A stretch of DNA of 64,000 nt, from positions 1 through 64,000 of the forward strand of contig CAIUOU010000017.1 in NCBI GenBank assembly GCA_903900845.1. The letters are read 5' to 3'. Both the position numbers and the translations under genes were made by a program. The notes beneath the pieces were generated by a model. That model saw only the letters and a list, made by a program, of their open reading frames with translations. It was not told the DNA's origin and made no database searches. The first letter of the stretch is position 1; each line of letters starts with the position of its first letter. Source of the DNA: an uncultured Opitutia bacterium (GTDB lineage: Bacteria > Verrucomicrobiota > Verrucomicrobiia > Opitutales > Opitutaceae). This document shows, piece after piece, positions 18,609-27,724 of the stretch.

Positions 18609-19484
18609 ATGACACCTTCCCTCGTTGTGCTGGCCGCCGGGATGGGCTCGCGCTACGGCGGGCTCAAGCAGATCGACCCGGTAGGTCCGGGCGGGGAAAC
18701 GGTGCTTGATTACGCGGTCTTCGACGCGAGGCGGGCGGGCTTCGGTCGCGTCGTGTTCGTGATCCGTCGTGATTTCGAGGAGGTCTTCCGGGAGCGCGTC
18801 GGATCGCGCTATGCGGGACGGATCGCGGTGGATTACGTGTTCCAGTCGCTCGACGCCCTGCCGGCGGGGTTCGCGGTGCCGGACAGCCGAGAAAGACCAT
18901 GGGGCACGGGACACGCCGTTTGGTGCGCACGCGCGGCGCTGCCGGGTAACTTCGCCGTCATCAACGCCGACGATTTCTACGGCGCGGACGCCTTCGCGCA
19001 GCTTGGCCGGTTTCTGTCCTCGGCGAGCGGGCCGCGGTTCGCGATGGTGGGCTTCCGCCTCGCCAACACCCTCTCGGAGCACGGCGGCGTCTCAAGAGGC
19101 GTCGCGCGCGTCAACGCTTCGGGCGAAATGCTCTCGGTCGATGAAGTGCACGGCATCGTGGCGGCGGAGGTGGGTCCGGGCCGACGCTACTCGGGCGAGG
19201 AACCGGTGTCGTTGAACTGCTGGGGATTTACCCCGGCGCTGTTCGACGGTCTCAACCGGCGCTTTCCGGATTTCCTGCGGGAGCGGTCAGGCGACCCTAA
19301 GGCGGAGTTCTATCTGCCCGCGGCGGTGTCGGCGATGGTCGCGGCGGGCGAGGCGTCGGTCGAGGTGCGGCCGACTCCCGGCTCGTGGTTCGGCGTGACC
19401 TACCGAGAGGACAAGCCGCGGGTGCAGGAGGCGATCCTCGCGCTCGTGCGCGCGGGGCATTACCCGGAAAAACTGTGGGGTTGA
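18609..19484 (+). CDS. Nucleotidyltransferase (NTP-transferase fold)
   Basis: MTPSLVVLAAGMGSRYGGLKQIDPVGPGGETVLDYAV, NADDFYGADAF, PVSLNCWGFTPALF. Confidence 0.85.
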   Translation: MTPSLVVLAAGMGSRYGGLKQIDPVGPGGETVLDYAVFDARRAGFGRVVFVIRRDFEEVFRERVGSRYAGRIAVDYVFQSLDALPAGFAVPDSRERPWGTGHAVWCARAALPGNFAVINADDFYGADAFAQLGRFLSSASGPRFAMVGFRLANTLSEHGGVSRGVARVNASGEMLSVDEVHGIVAAEVGPGRRYSGEEPVSLNCWGFTPALFDGLNRRFPDFLRERSGDPKAEFYLPAAVSAMVAAGEASVEVRPTPGSWFGVTYREDKPRVQEAILALVRAGHYPEKLWG

Positions 19485-19543
19485 GCGTGCGCCGGCGCCA
19501 TCGCTTGACGGGTCTGCGTCCGAATCTAGGTTGCGTCATCCCC

Positions 19544-20146
19544 ATGCGTTTCCGACCGGCGCTCATTCTGCGGCTGCTGCCGCCCGTGTCGGCCGCGATC
19601 AGCGGAGACTTGATCGCCCAAGGGCGCTCACCCTTCAGCCCTCCAGCCGCGGCGGCACCCGCCGCCGCCGCCGCGGCTACGCCGGACGGGCTGGAGTTCC
19701 GCGGTAACATCGACCTGGGCGACGGCGTGCAGTTCCGGCTTTTTGATCCGGCGAAGAAGAACGGCGTCTGGTTGCGCCTGAATCAGCGCAACGAGGAATT
19801 TGATGTGGTGGCGAGGCGCTACGACGAAGAGCAGAAGGCGCTGACTATCGAGCATCGGGGACGCTCGATCACGCTCTCGATGCGGGTGGCGAAGGTGGTT
19901 TCAGGTGGCGCGCCGGCGCAGCCCCCGCCTCCCGTGCCAGCTCCGGGCGCGCCGCCTCCCGCGGTCAATGTCGCTCCGGCGGTAACCCAGACGGTGGTCG
20001 TGAATCCCACCCCCGCCGACGAACAGCGCAGGCTGGAGGCCGTCGCCGCCGAGGTGGCGCGGCGGCGTGCGCTGCGCGAGCAAGCCGCCCAGCAGGTCAA
20101 CCAGGGCGTGGCTCCGACCCCGCCGGCGACGCCGCAGGCGCGCTGA
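19544..20146 (+). CDS. Hypothetical secreted/periplasmic protein, Ala/Pro-rich
   Basis: N-terminal hydrophobic segment, core GVQFRLFDPAKKNGVWLRLNQRNEEFDVVARRYDEEQKALTIEHRGRSITL, Pro-rich linker. Confidence 0.65.
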   Translation: MRFRPALILRLLPPVSAAISGDLIAQGRSPFSPPAAAAPAAAAAATPDGLEFRGNIDLGDGVQFRLFDPAKKNGVWLRLNQRNEEFDVVARRYDEEQKALTIEHRGRSITLSMRVAKVVSGGAPAQPPPPVPAPGAPPPAVNVAPAVTQTVVVNPTPADEQRRLEAVAAEVARRRALREQAAQQVNQGVAPTPPATPQAR

Positions 20147-20165
20147 GTCCCGCCGGACTCAGCGC
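20140..20165. terminator. Bidirectional hairpin made of both convergent stop regions
   Basis: GCGCTGAGTCC-CGCC-GGACTCAGCGC, perfect 11-bp stem with 4-nt loop; contains TGA (20144-20146) and the reverse-strand stop (20159-20161). Confidence 0.65.
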
Positions 20166-20695
20166 CAGTCGATCAGCTCGACTTCGAAAATCAGCGTCGC
20201 CTTGCCGGGAATCTTCGGAGGTGAGCCCTTCTCCCCGTAGCCGAGCCAGTGGGGAATGATGAGGGTGCGCTTTTCACCCTTTTTCATCAGGAGGAACGCT
20301 TCATCCCATCCCTTGATCACCGCGCCGGTGCCGACCCGGAAGGCAAACGGCGTTCCGCGGCGGTAGGAACTGTCGAAGCTCGTCCCGTCGAGCAGGCGGC
20401 CTTCGTAATGCGCGATGACCTCGGCGCCGGGCGGCGGGGTCGCGGTGCCCGTTCCAGCCCCGCGGATGACATAACGCAGGCCCGAGTAACGCCGCACCGC
20501 CGATTGGTAATGCTCGGTCAGGTAAAGGTCATCCTCGGTGGTCACCTGGGGGACCTTTTTGTCCATCGCCTCGCGCATGGCCTTGTTGAGCGGCCGGTCG
20601 CGGGGGTCGTTGCGGGCCATGATGCCGGAGCGGGTCACGATGGCGACGGTGGCGAGAAGGGCACCCAGCAATAGCAGATAGAAAAGGCTGCGCAT
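20159..20695 (-). CDS. FKBP-type peptidyl-prolyl isomerase, membrane-anchored
   Basis: N-terminal [67 protein letters not shown]. Confidence 0.93.
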   Translation of the reverse strand: MRSLFYLLLLGALLATVAIVTRSGIMARNDPRDRPLNKAMREAMDKKVPQVTTEDDLYLTEHYQSAVRRYSGLRYVIRGAGTGTATPPPGAEVIAHYEGRLLDGTSFDSSYRRGTPFAFRVGTGAVIKGWDEAFLLMKKGEKRTLIIPHWLGYGEKGSPPKIPGKATLIFEVELIDWR

Positions 20696-20817
20696 GGAGA
20701 AGGCCTTCACCCGTATGCGGTCGGCCAAGGTTGGCAAACACCGAGGCGAAACGGTCTCCGCCCGTACCGGCGGGCGCTTGCCGTGAAGGGAGCGGTCACC
20801 GACTCTCCTTCGCCGCC

Positions 20818-21834
20818 ATGCCCACCTCTCGCTCCGGATCGCGCCGCTGTCGCACCCTCTTCACCGCGCTGCTGCTCCTGCTGAGCATCGAGCCGGCGGG
20901 CGGCACCGAGTCGTTCACCTTCGCCGCGATGGGCTGCCTGCCGTACGGCCGCCACCCCGGCGGCGATGAGGCTTTCGGGCGTTTGCTGGCCGAGATCAAC
21001 CGGCAGCAGCCCGCCTTCGCCGTGCACCTCGGAGATATTCTCGGGAGCGACGAGCGGTGCACCGACGAGCTTCTGCTGCGCCGCCGCGGGCAGTTCGACT
21101 CGGTCGAGACCGCGCTGGTTTACACCCCGGGCGATAACGAATGGACCGACACCCACTCGGAGCGCGCGGGTCGTTTCGAGCCCCGCGAGCGCCTCGCCCG
21201 GATCCGGGAGCTTTTCTTCACCGACGAAAGCAGCCGTGGCCGGCGGCCGATGCCCCTCGTCACCCAGCGCCGGGACGCCGCGCACCGGAGCTTCGTGGAG
21301 AACGCGCGCTGGACGGTGGGCGGCGTGATGTTCGCGACGGCGCATGTCGTGGGGAGCCACAATAACCATCAGCCGAAGGTGGCGGGGGCGTTGGAGGAGT
21401 GGCGGGGGCGCGACGCCGCCAACGCGGCCTGGGTGCGGGAGGTTTTCGCCGCGGCACGGGCGTCCAAGGCGCCCGGCGTGGCCTGGTTCTTTCAGGCGGA
21501 TCCCTTCGCCGCCGACCGCGGCCGGCCGGGCTACGACGCGGGCTTCGAACTCTTCCTGCGCACGGTCGAGGCCGAGGCGCGCGCCTTTGGACGTCCGGTG
21601 CTTCTCGTGCACGCCGACGAGCACAGCTACCGGATGGAACCGGCCGTGCGCTTCACCAAGGAGGGAGATCCCGTGCCGAATGTGACCCGCTTGGAGACTT
21701 TCGGCGGAAGGGACTTCCACGGTGTGCTGGTCGCCGTAGACCCCGCGTCAGCCGCGGTTTTCGCGGGCGGGCCGCTGATCGTGCCCGGAAATCCCCCGCC
21801 GCAACTCCCGCGAAAAAAGGGCGTGACCCCCTGA
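20818..21834 (+). CDS. Secreted calcineurin-like metallophosphoesterase
   Basis: Signal peptide; [51 protein letters not shown]. Confidence 0.8.
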   Translation: MPTSRSGSRRCRTLFTALLLLLSIEPAGGTESFTFAAMGCLPYGRHPGGDEAFGRLLAEINRQQPAFAVHLGDILGSDERCTDELLLRRRGQFDSVETALVYTPGDNEWTDTHSERAGRFEPRERLARIRELFFTDESSRGRRPMPLVTQRRDAAHRSFVENARWTVGGVMFATAHVVGSHNNHQPKVAGALEEWRGRDAANAAWVREVFAAARASKAPGVAWFFQADPFAADRGRPGYDAGFELFLRTVEAEARAFGRPVLLVHADEHSYRMEPAVRFTKEGDPVPNVTRLETFGGRDFHGVLVAVDPASAAVFAGGPLIVPGNPPPQLPRKKGVTP

Positions 21835-21836
21835 TC

Positions 21837-22163
21837 ATGGGAAAAAACCGCGGGAGCGCCGCAGGTCTGCGCCGCCTGCTGGTTGAGCTGGCGGGGGAAC
21901 GCGGAGCCGGAGCGACCTTTTGCCCGTCCGAGGTCGCCCGCCGTCTCGCGAGGGACTGGCGCCCGCTCATGCCGGCGGTCCGAGCCGCCGCCGCCCGCTT
22001 GGTCGACGACGGCGGCCTATCGTGCACGCAACGCGGCGAACCCGCTGATCCCCGGCTGGCCCGCGGACCGATCCGACTGGGTGCGCCGGGTAAAGGCGAT
22101 CAACCGCCGGCGATGACCAAAGGCCGCACCCGGACCCCGTCACGCACCCGGTCGCCGGGATAA
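21837..22163 (+). CDS. DUF3253-like protein
   Basis: MGKNRGSAAGLRRLLVELAGERGAGATFCPSEVARRLARDWRPLMPAVRAAAARLVDDGGLSCTQRGEPADPRLARGPIRLG. Confidence 0.7.
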   Translation: MGKNRGSAAGLRRLLVELAGERGAGATFCPSEVARRLARDWRPLMPAVRAAAARLVDDGGLSCTQRGEPADPRLARGPIRLGAPGKGDQPPAMTKGRTRTPSRTRSPG

Positions 22164-23350
22164 ACCACGAGGCGCTCGCCCTCGCGCAGCCCCTCGTTGA
22201 TTTCGGTTTGCACGCCGTTGGAGCGTCCCGGCTTCACAACCCTTGAGACGGCCCGGCCGCCCTCGACCACGAAGGTGCGCCACTCCGCGCCCTGGCGGAA
22301 CAGGGCCCCGGCGGGAGCCTGCAAGGCGGAGGCGCTTTCCCAAGTCACGACCCGCGCCTCCACGCGGTAGCTGTCTCCGAGCGTCGATCGCTTCTCCACG
22401 GGATCCGTGAAGTCGGCGATGACGTAGACCCGCTGCTCCTCGACGCCGAGCGCGGAGATCTTGGTGAAGGCCGAGGGCTCGACGAGACGCACGCGCGCGG
22501 CGAGCGGCTCCGGGCCGCCCCATTGCTCCAGCATCACCGGCGCGCCCGGCCGGATCACGACGCCGTCGCGCGAGAGCGCCTCAATGCGAACCTCGAGGTC
22601 CGTCGGATCACCGACCTCGAGCAACGGGAAGCCGGCGGAAACCATCCGGGAACTTTCCTGTATGACCCTCAGGATGCGGCCGCTGACGGGCGCGGTGATC
22701 ACGAGAGGTTCCCCGCTCCCCCCAGCCAGCCCGCGTGAGAGCAGCGCCTGGGCCTGCTGTACTTCGAAGCCAGCCACCTGCGCGGCGAATTCCGCCGCCC
22801 GCAACTCCGCCGACGCCGTCTCCCGCCGCGTGCGCGCGAGGTCGGCCTCCTGCGCCGAGATCACGTTGGCGGCCCGCAATCCGCGGGCGCGGGCATCCTC
22901 CGCCGCGGCGAGCGCGGCGGCGGACTCGGCGCGGGTGCGCTGCGCCAGTGCGGCCTCCCGCGCCGCCTCGGCGGCCTTCACGCGGGCCTCGGCCTGCGCC
23001 TGCAGGCGCACATCAAGGAAATCGGCGCCGCCCGCCTCGATGACGGCGAGCACGGTCTGGCCGGCCACGACCTCGGCGCCGGCCTTCCAATCGATGCGCC
23101 GCAGCTGCCCGGCAACCGGCGCGGTGATGACATAGCGGTTCTTGACCCGGGTCATGCCCTCCTCGTCCACCGTCACGACCAGCGGCCCGCGACGCACCGC
23201 GGCCAACTCGACGGGAGCGGCCTCGGGCCAGAGTCCGGCGACGATGAGCGCGACAAGCGCCACGGCGCCGAACCACGGCAGGCGACGCCGCCAGGCGGGT
23301 GCGCCGGACCGGACGGCGGGCTGGGAGGGGGACTGGGCGGCGGGCTTCAT
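22100..23350 (-). CDS. HlyD / RND-type periplasmic adaptor subunit
   Basis: N-terminal TM, VTVDEEGMTRVKNRYVITAPVAGQLRRIDWKAGAEVVAGQTVLAVIE, coiled coil, VITAPVSGRILRVIQESSRMV. Confidence 0.9.
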   Translation of the reverse strand: MKPAAQSPSQPAVRSGAPAWRRRLPWFGAVALVALIVAGLWPEAAPVELAAVRRGPLVVTVDEEGMTRVKNRYVITAPVAGQLRRIDWKAGAEVVAGQTVLAVIEAGGADFLDVRLQAQAEARVKAAEAAREAALAQRTRAESAAALAAAEDARARGLRAANVISAQEADLARTRRETASAELRAAEFAAQVAGFEVQQAQALLSRGLAGGSGEPLVITAPVSGRILRVIQESSRMVSAGFPLLEVGDPTDLEVRIEALSRDGVVIRPGAPVMLEQWGGPEPLAARVRLVEPSAFTKISALGVEEQRVYVIADFTDPVEKRSTLGDSYRVEARVVTWESASALQAPAGALFRQGAEWRTFVVEGGRAVSRVVKPGRSNGVQTEINEGLREGERLVVYPGDRVRDGVRVRPLVIAGG

Positions 23351-23375
23351 GAAGGGAGGTTGACGGGGACGGAGG

Positions 23376-25742
23376 TCAATCGGCGACCTTGAGGGCGCTC
23401 ACCAGATCGATCTCGGCGAGCTTGCGGGCGGCGAACACGGCCGACAAGACCGACGCCGTGGCGACGACGAGGACGGCGAAGGCGTAATTGGCCGGGGTGA
23501 GCACGAGCGGCAGGCGCACCGTCTCGGTGTTGACGGTCGTGATGATGCCAGCGGCGAAGACCGAGCCGATGAGCAGCCCGAGCGGTAACGCGACCAAGGT
23601 GAGGATGACGAGTTCACCGACGAGCACGGCGCCGACCTCGCCGCGAGTGAAGCCTAGCACGCGCAACGTGGCGAGCTCGCGGGCACGTTCCGAAAGCGAG
23701 ATGCGGGCGCTGTTGTAGATGATGCCGAACGCCACCACGGTGGCGAAGAACGAGTAGATTTTCTGCAGGAGGCCGATGCTCTCGGCGGTGGTCTTGCGGA
23801 ACCCGTCGCGCAGCGCGTCCTTGATCATGCAGCCGCCGATGCGCGGCGTCTCCTTCACCGCGGCGACGAACTCGCCCCAGCGGGCCTTGTCGACCACGAC
23901 GTGCGCCCCCGAGATGCGATCGCCTTCCAGCATGAGCCGATTGAGGGCGTGCCGCTCCATGTAGGCGGCGGTGCCCGCGAAATCCTCGGCGAGGCCGACC
24001 ACGGGAAGCTCGATCTCGCGGTCACGGCCTTCGAGCACGCGCGCCACGACGGTGTCGCCCGGCTGAAGCCGCATCACCTCGGCGAGTTTGGCCGACATGA
24101 TGATGCCGCGTTCCGGCAGGCGCAGCTGGCGCGGCTGCGCGTCGATCACCCGGCTGAGCGTGCCCTCGGCGGGCAGGCCCTGCAGGAGCAACCTCCGGGT
24201 GATCGCGCCGGACTTCAGTTCCACTTGCACGAAACGGAAAGGCTCGGCCCGCACCACACCGGGCAGGTGGCGGAAGTCGTGGAGCCCCCGCTCAGGGCCG
24301 GGCTCGACGAGCGAGAGCGTCACGGTCTGGCGCTGGATCACGTCCCATTGGAAATCGATCACGTACGCGATCCCGTCACGGAACGAGTTCGGCACGATCA
24401 GGATCCCGGTGGCGAGGGCGAGCGCGAGGCAGGTGAGCGCGCTGCGCACGGGCCGGCGCTGGATGTTGCGGAACGCCATGCGCAGGGAGGGGCCCGACCA
24501 GCGGGCGAAACCGAACCGCTCGAAGAGAGAAGGACGGTAGCGGGCCGGCGGTTCGGGACGCATCGCCTCGGCCGGTGGCAAACGCACGGCGCGCCGCACC
24601 GCCCCGGCCACCCCGGTGAAGGCCGCCGCCGCGCTCACGGCCGCGGCAAGGCCGAGGACGCCGTAGTCGACGCGGAACTCGAGCGAGGGGAAACGGAAGA
24701 ACAGGTGGTACATGTCCACCAGGAGTCCACCGAGCACGATGCCGCCGGCCGCCCCGAGCACCACCCCCGCCGCCACGATCCCGAGGGAAAACTTGAAATA
24801 GTGCGCGCCGATCTGGCGGTTCGAGAAACCACAGGCCTTGAGCATCGCGATCTGCTCCCGCTGCAGCGCGATCTGCCGGCTCATCACCGAATTGGTCATG
24901 AACGCGGCCACGCTGAGGAACACCAGCGGGAAGGCGATCGCCAGCCCCTCGAGGATGCGGATCTCGTCGTCGAGCCTGCGGTGCGACGGATGGTCGATCC
25001 GCCCATACGCACCGCGTCCGCCGTAGGACTGGAGGATGCGATTCAGGGCCGCGATCACCCCGCCCTCCGAAGCCCCGGGCGCCAGCGTGAGCGCGACGGA
25101 GTTGAACGCCCCGTACAGCTGGAACGCCGTCGCGAGTTCGCGGTAGGGCATCCAAAACACGCCGTAGGTGCGGTTGTCCGGCAGCGCCGCCCCGGGCGGC
25201 GCCTCGAACACAAACTCGGGGGAAAGCACGATCCCGGAGATGCGGAAGGTCTCCTTGGTCCCGTTCAACAGGGCGGAAATCGTGTCGCCGGGCCGGAGTC
25301 CATGCGCCTCCGCGAAAGCCTCGCCCACCGCCAGTTCGCCACGGGAGGCGCGGCCCTCCGGCAACCGGCCGGCGCGGACGTGCAGGCGGTTCAGGCGCGG
25401 CTCGCCGCGCTCGGGGAGGGAATTGATCAGGCCGACCGCCGGCTCGGCCAGTCCCGGCACGTCCAGCGTCACCTGCACCGCGATGCCCGTCTCCACTTGC
25501 GCCACCCCGGGAATCGCCGAGAGCTCGGCCTCGACCGAATGCGGCGCGCGCTTCAGCCGGGCAAAGACCTCGGCGAACCGGTTACCGCTGTAGTACTCGT
25601 CGCGCGTCGTCGACAGCGAGAGGATCAACGACCGCGTCATGATCATCATCGCCAGCCCGCAGGCCATCACCAGCGCGACGGCGAGCGCCTGGGTCAAGAG
25701 CGCCCGCAGGTCGCGGCGCAGTTTGCGGTCGAGCATGCTCAT
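23376..25742 (-). CDS. ABC transporter permease (FtsX/MacB-type)
   Basis: MSMLDRKLRRDLRALLTQALAVALVMACGLAMMIMTRS; multiple TM; AFGIIYNSARISLSERARELATLRVLGFTRGEV. The longer ORF start is out-of-family. Confidence 0.9.
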   Translation of the reverse strand: MSMLDRKLRRDLRALLTQALAVALVMACGLAMMIMTRSLILSLSTTRDEYYSGNRFAEVFARLKRAPHSVEAELSAIPGVAQVETGIAVQVTLDVPGLAEPAVGLINSLPERGEPRLNRLHVRAGRLPEGRASRGELAVGEAFAEAHGLRPGDTISALLNGTKETFRISGIVLSPEFVFEAPPGAALPDNRTYGVFWMPYRELATAFQLYGAFNSVALTLAPGASEGGVIAALNRILQSYGGRGAYGRIDHPSHRRLDDEIRILEGLAIAFPLVFLSVAAFMTNSVMSRQIALQREQIAMLKACGFSNRQIGAHYFKFSLGIVAAGVVLGAAGGIVLGGLLVDMYHLFFRFPSLEFRVDYGVLGLAAAVSAAAAFTGVAGAVRRAVRLPPAEAMRPEPPARYRPSLFERFGFARWSGPSLRMAFRNIQRRPVRSALTCLALALATGILIVPNSFRDGIAYVIDFQWDVIQRQTVTLSLVEPGPERGLHDFRHLPGVVRAEPFRFVQVELKSGAITRRLLLQGLPAEGTLSRVIDAQPRQLRLPERGIIMSAKLAEVMRLQPGDTVVARVLEGRDREIELPVVGLAEDFAGTAAYMERHALNRLMLEGDRISGAHVVVDKARWGEFVAAVKETPRIGGCMIKDALRDGFRKTTAESIGLLQKIYSFFATVVAFGIIYNSARISLSERARELATLRVLGFTRGEVGAVLVGELVILTLVALPLGLLIGSVFAAGIITTVNTETVRLPLVLTPANYAFAVLVVATASVLSAVFAARKLAEIDLVSALKVAD

Positions 25743-25755
25743 CGCGGGACCGTCG

Positions 25756-26514
25756 TCACCAGGCGAGGTCGCGCACGGCGCCGCGCGTGGCGTTTTCCCG
25801 CGCATGCACGATCCGTCCGTCGGATAGCGTGAACACGCGGTCCGCCATGTCGGCGAGGATGGCGTTGTGCGTGATGATGACGGCGAGCGTGCCGAGGTCG
25901 CGGTTGATGCGCTCGATCGCCTCCAGGACGGTGATGCCGGTGTGGACGTCGAGGGCCCCGGTGGGCTCGTCGCACAGGAGAACCTCGGGACGCTTGGCGA
26001 TCGCGCGCGCGATCGCGACGCGTTGCTGCTCGCCACCCGAAAGCTGCGCCGGGAAGTGGTCCAGGCGGTCGGCGAGATCGACCATCGCGAGCGCCTCCTC
26101 GGGCGCCATCGGGTCGCGGCAGATTTCCGTGATGAGCGCCACGTTCTCCCGGGCGGTCAGGCTCGGGATCAGGTTGTAGGCCTGGAAAACAAAGCCCACC
26201 GCGTCGCGGCGGAAAAGCGTGAGGGCGGCCTCGTCCATGCCAGCGAGGTCGCGGCCGCGGTAACGCAGCGCGCCGCTGGTCGGCGAATCGAGCCCGCCGA
26301 GCTGGTTGAGCAGCGTCGACTTGCCGCTGCCCGACGCGCCCAGCAGCACGATGAGTTCACCGGCGAAAAGATCGAGGTCGACGCCCGCGAGCGCCGTCAC
26401 CGCCGCGGTGCCCTCGCCGTAGATGCGCGCCATGCCCCGCACCTGGTACACCGGCTCGCCGTTTCGCCCCGCGCCGGACGCGGTCGAAGGTGAAGCGGGA
26501 GTGGAGGTCGGCAT
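25756..26514 (-). CDS. ABC transporter ATP-binding protein (MacB/LolD type)
   Basis: [26 protein letters not shown] Walker [33 protein letters not shown]. Confidence 0.95.
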   Translation of the reverse strand: MPTSTPASPSTASGAGRNGEPVYQVRGMARIYGEGTAAVTALAGVDLDLFAGELIVLLGASGSGKSTLLNQLGGLDSPTSGALRYRGRDLAGMDEAALTLFRRDAVGFVFQAYNLIPSLTARENVALITEICRDPMAPEEALAMVDLADRLDHFPAQLSGGEQQRVAIARAIAKRPEVLLCDEPTGALDVHTGITVLEAIERINRDLGTLAVIITHNAILADMADRVFTLSDGRIVHARENATRGAVRDLAW

Positions 26515-26687
26515 GGAAAGGAAGCGCGAACCAATCCCGAAGCCGCCGGCGGCGCAACCGGCAATGCTCGCGCAACGTAGCAACAAGGCGGATGCACCTG
26601 CCGCCCGGCCGACGAAATCTTCCAGCTCGGCAAGCGGCCGACTTTCCACGAGTTGAACATCCGCACCGCGAACTCCCCTCACCCGCC

Positions 26688-27655
26688 ATGCCCCGCACGT
26701 CCCATCCCCTGCCCCGTCGGACTTTCCTGCAACTGGCTGCACTGATCCCGCTCACGGCCGCGCCGCTGCCAGCGCTGGAGCCGGTCCGGCGGACGGGCGG
26801 TCCGTTTTTGCGGCCCGCCCTGAACGTCTCTCTTTTCTCGAGCCGCTGAACGAGAACGCCAAGGACGCCGCCAAGGGCATCGATCTTTTCGGCGTGTGCG
26901 ACTTTTGCGCGCGCCTGAACATCGAGGCGATGGACATCACGGGTTACTTCCTCCCGGGTTACCCCAAGGTGCCGACCGACGCGTTCATCAGCCGGCTCAA
27001 GCGTCACGCGCACGCCCGTGGCGTCGTGATCAACGGCACCGGCATCCGCAACGACTTCACCCATGCCGACCGTTCGGCGCGCGCGAACGGCGTGCAATTG
27101 ACGAAGGATTGGATCGAGGTCGCGGCCCGCCTTGGGGCGACGGTGATCCGCGTGTTCGCGGGACCGCAAAAGCCGTTCAACGACTGGCGGGTCGCCGCGG
27201 GTGGCGCGAAGCGAGACGAGGTCGAGAAGTGGATGGCCGACGACTTGCGCGCCTGCGCGAAGCACGGGGAGAAGTTCGGGGTCTTGGTGGGCGTGCAGAA
27301 CCACGGGGACTTTCTCAACACCGGAGCCGAACATTTGAGCCTCCTCCGGAGGGTCGACCACCCTTGCTGCGGCGCGCTGGTCGACACTGGAAAATACCTC
27401 ACCGCCGACTCCTACGCCGACATTGCCCTGATCACGCCGCACGCGGTCGGCTGGCAGATCAAGGAGACCCTGGGGAGCTCACTGAAGTCACCGCAGGCCG
27501 ATTTCAAACGAATGATGCGCATCATCGCCGACGGCGGCTACCGCGGCTTCGTGCCGATCGAGACGCTTTCGATGGGGCGCAAGGACTACGACCCCGCCAC
27601 CGAGGTGGCGAAGGTACTCAAGGGAATGCGCGAGGGCATCGCCGCGCTCGGGTAA
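26688..27655 (+). pseudogene. Sugar phosphate isomerase/epimerase (TIM barrel), apparently frameshifted
   Basis: [32 protein letters not shown]...LNVSLFSSR* in one frame; continuation EPLNENAKDAAKGIDLFGVCDFCARLNIEAMDITGYFLPGYPKVPTDAF... in another frame from about 26840 to 27655. Confidence 0.7.
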
Positions 27656-27724
27656 GAACCGCGCGACCGCGCGCGGAACGTAGGCGAATGTTGGCCGGGC
27701 CCAAGGGCCGAAGCTTGGAATGGA

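Noticed and set aside
23901-25832. 643-aa plus-strand ORF
   Set aside because: Antisense to the FtsX-type permease, which has clear TM and family motifs; the ORF is a charged shadow frame.
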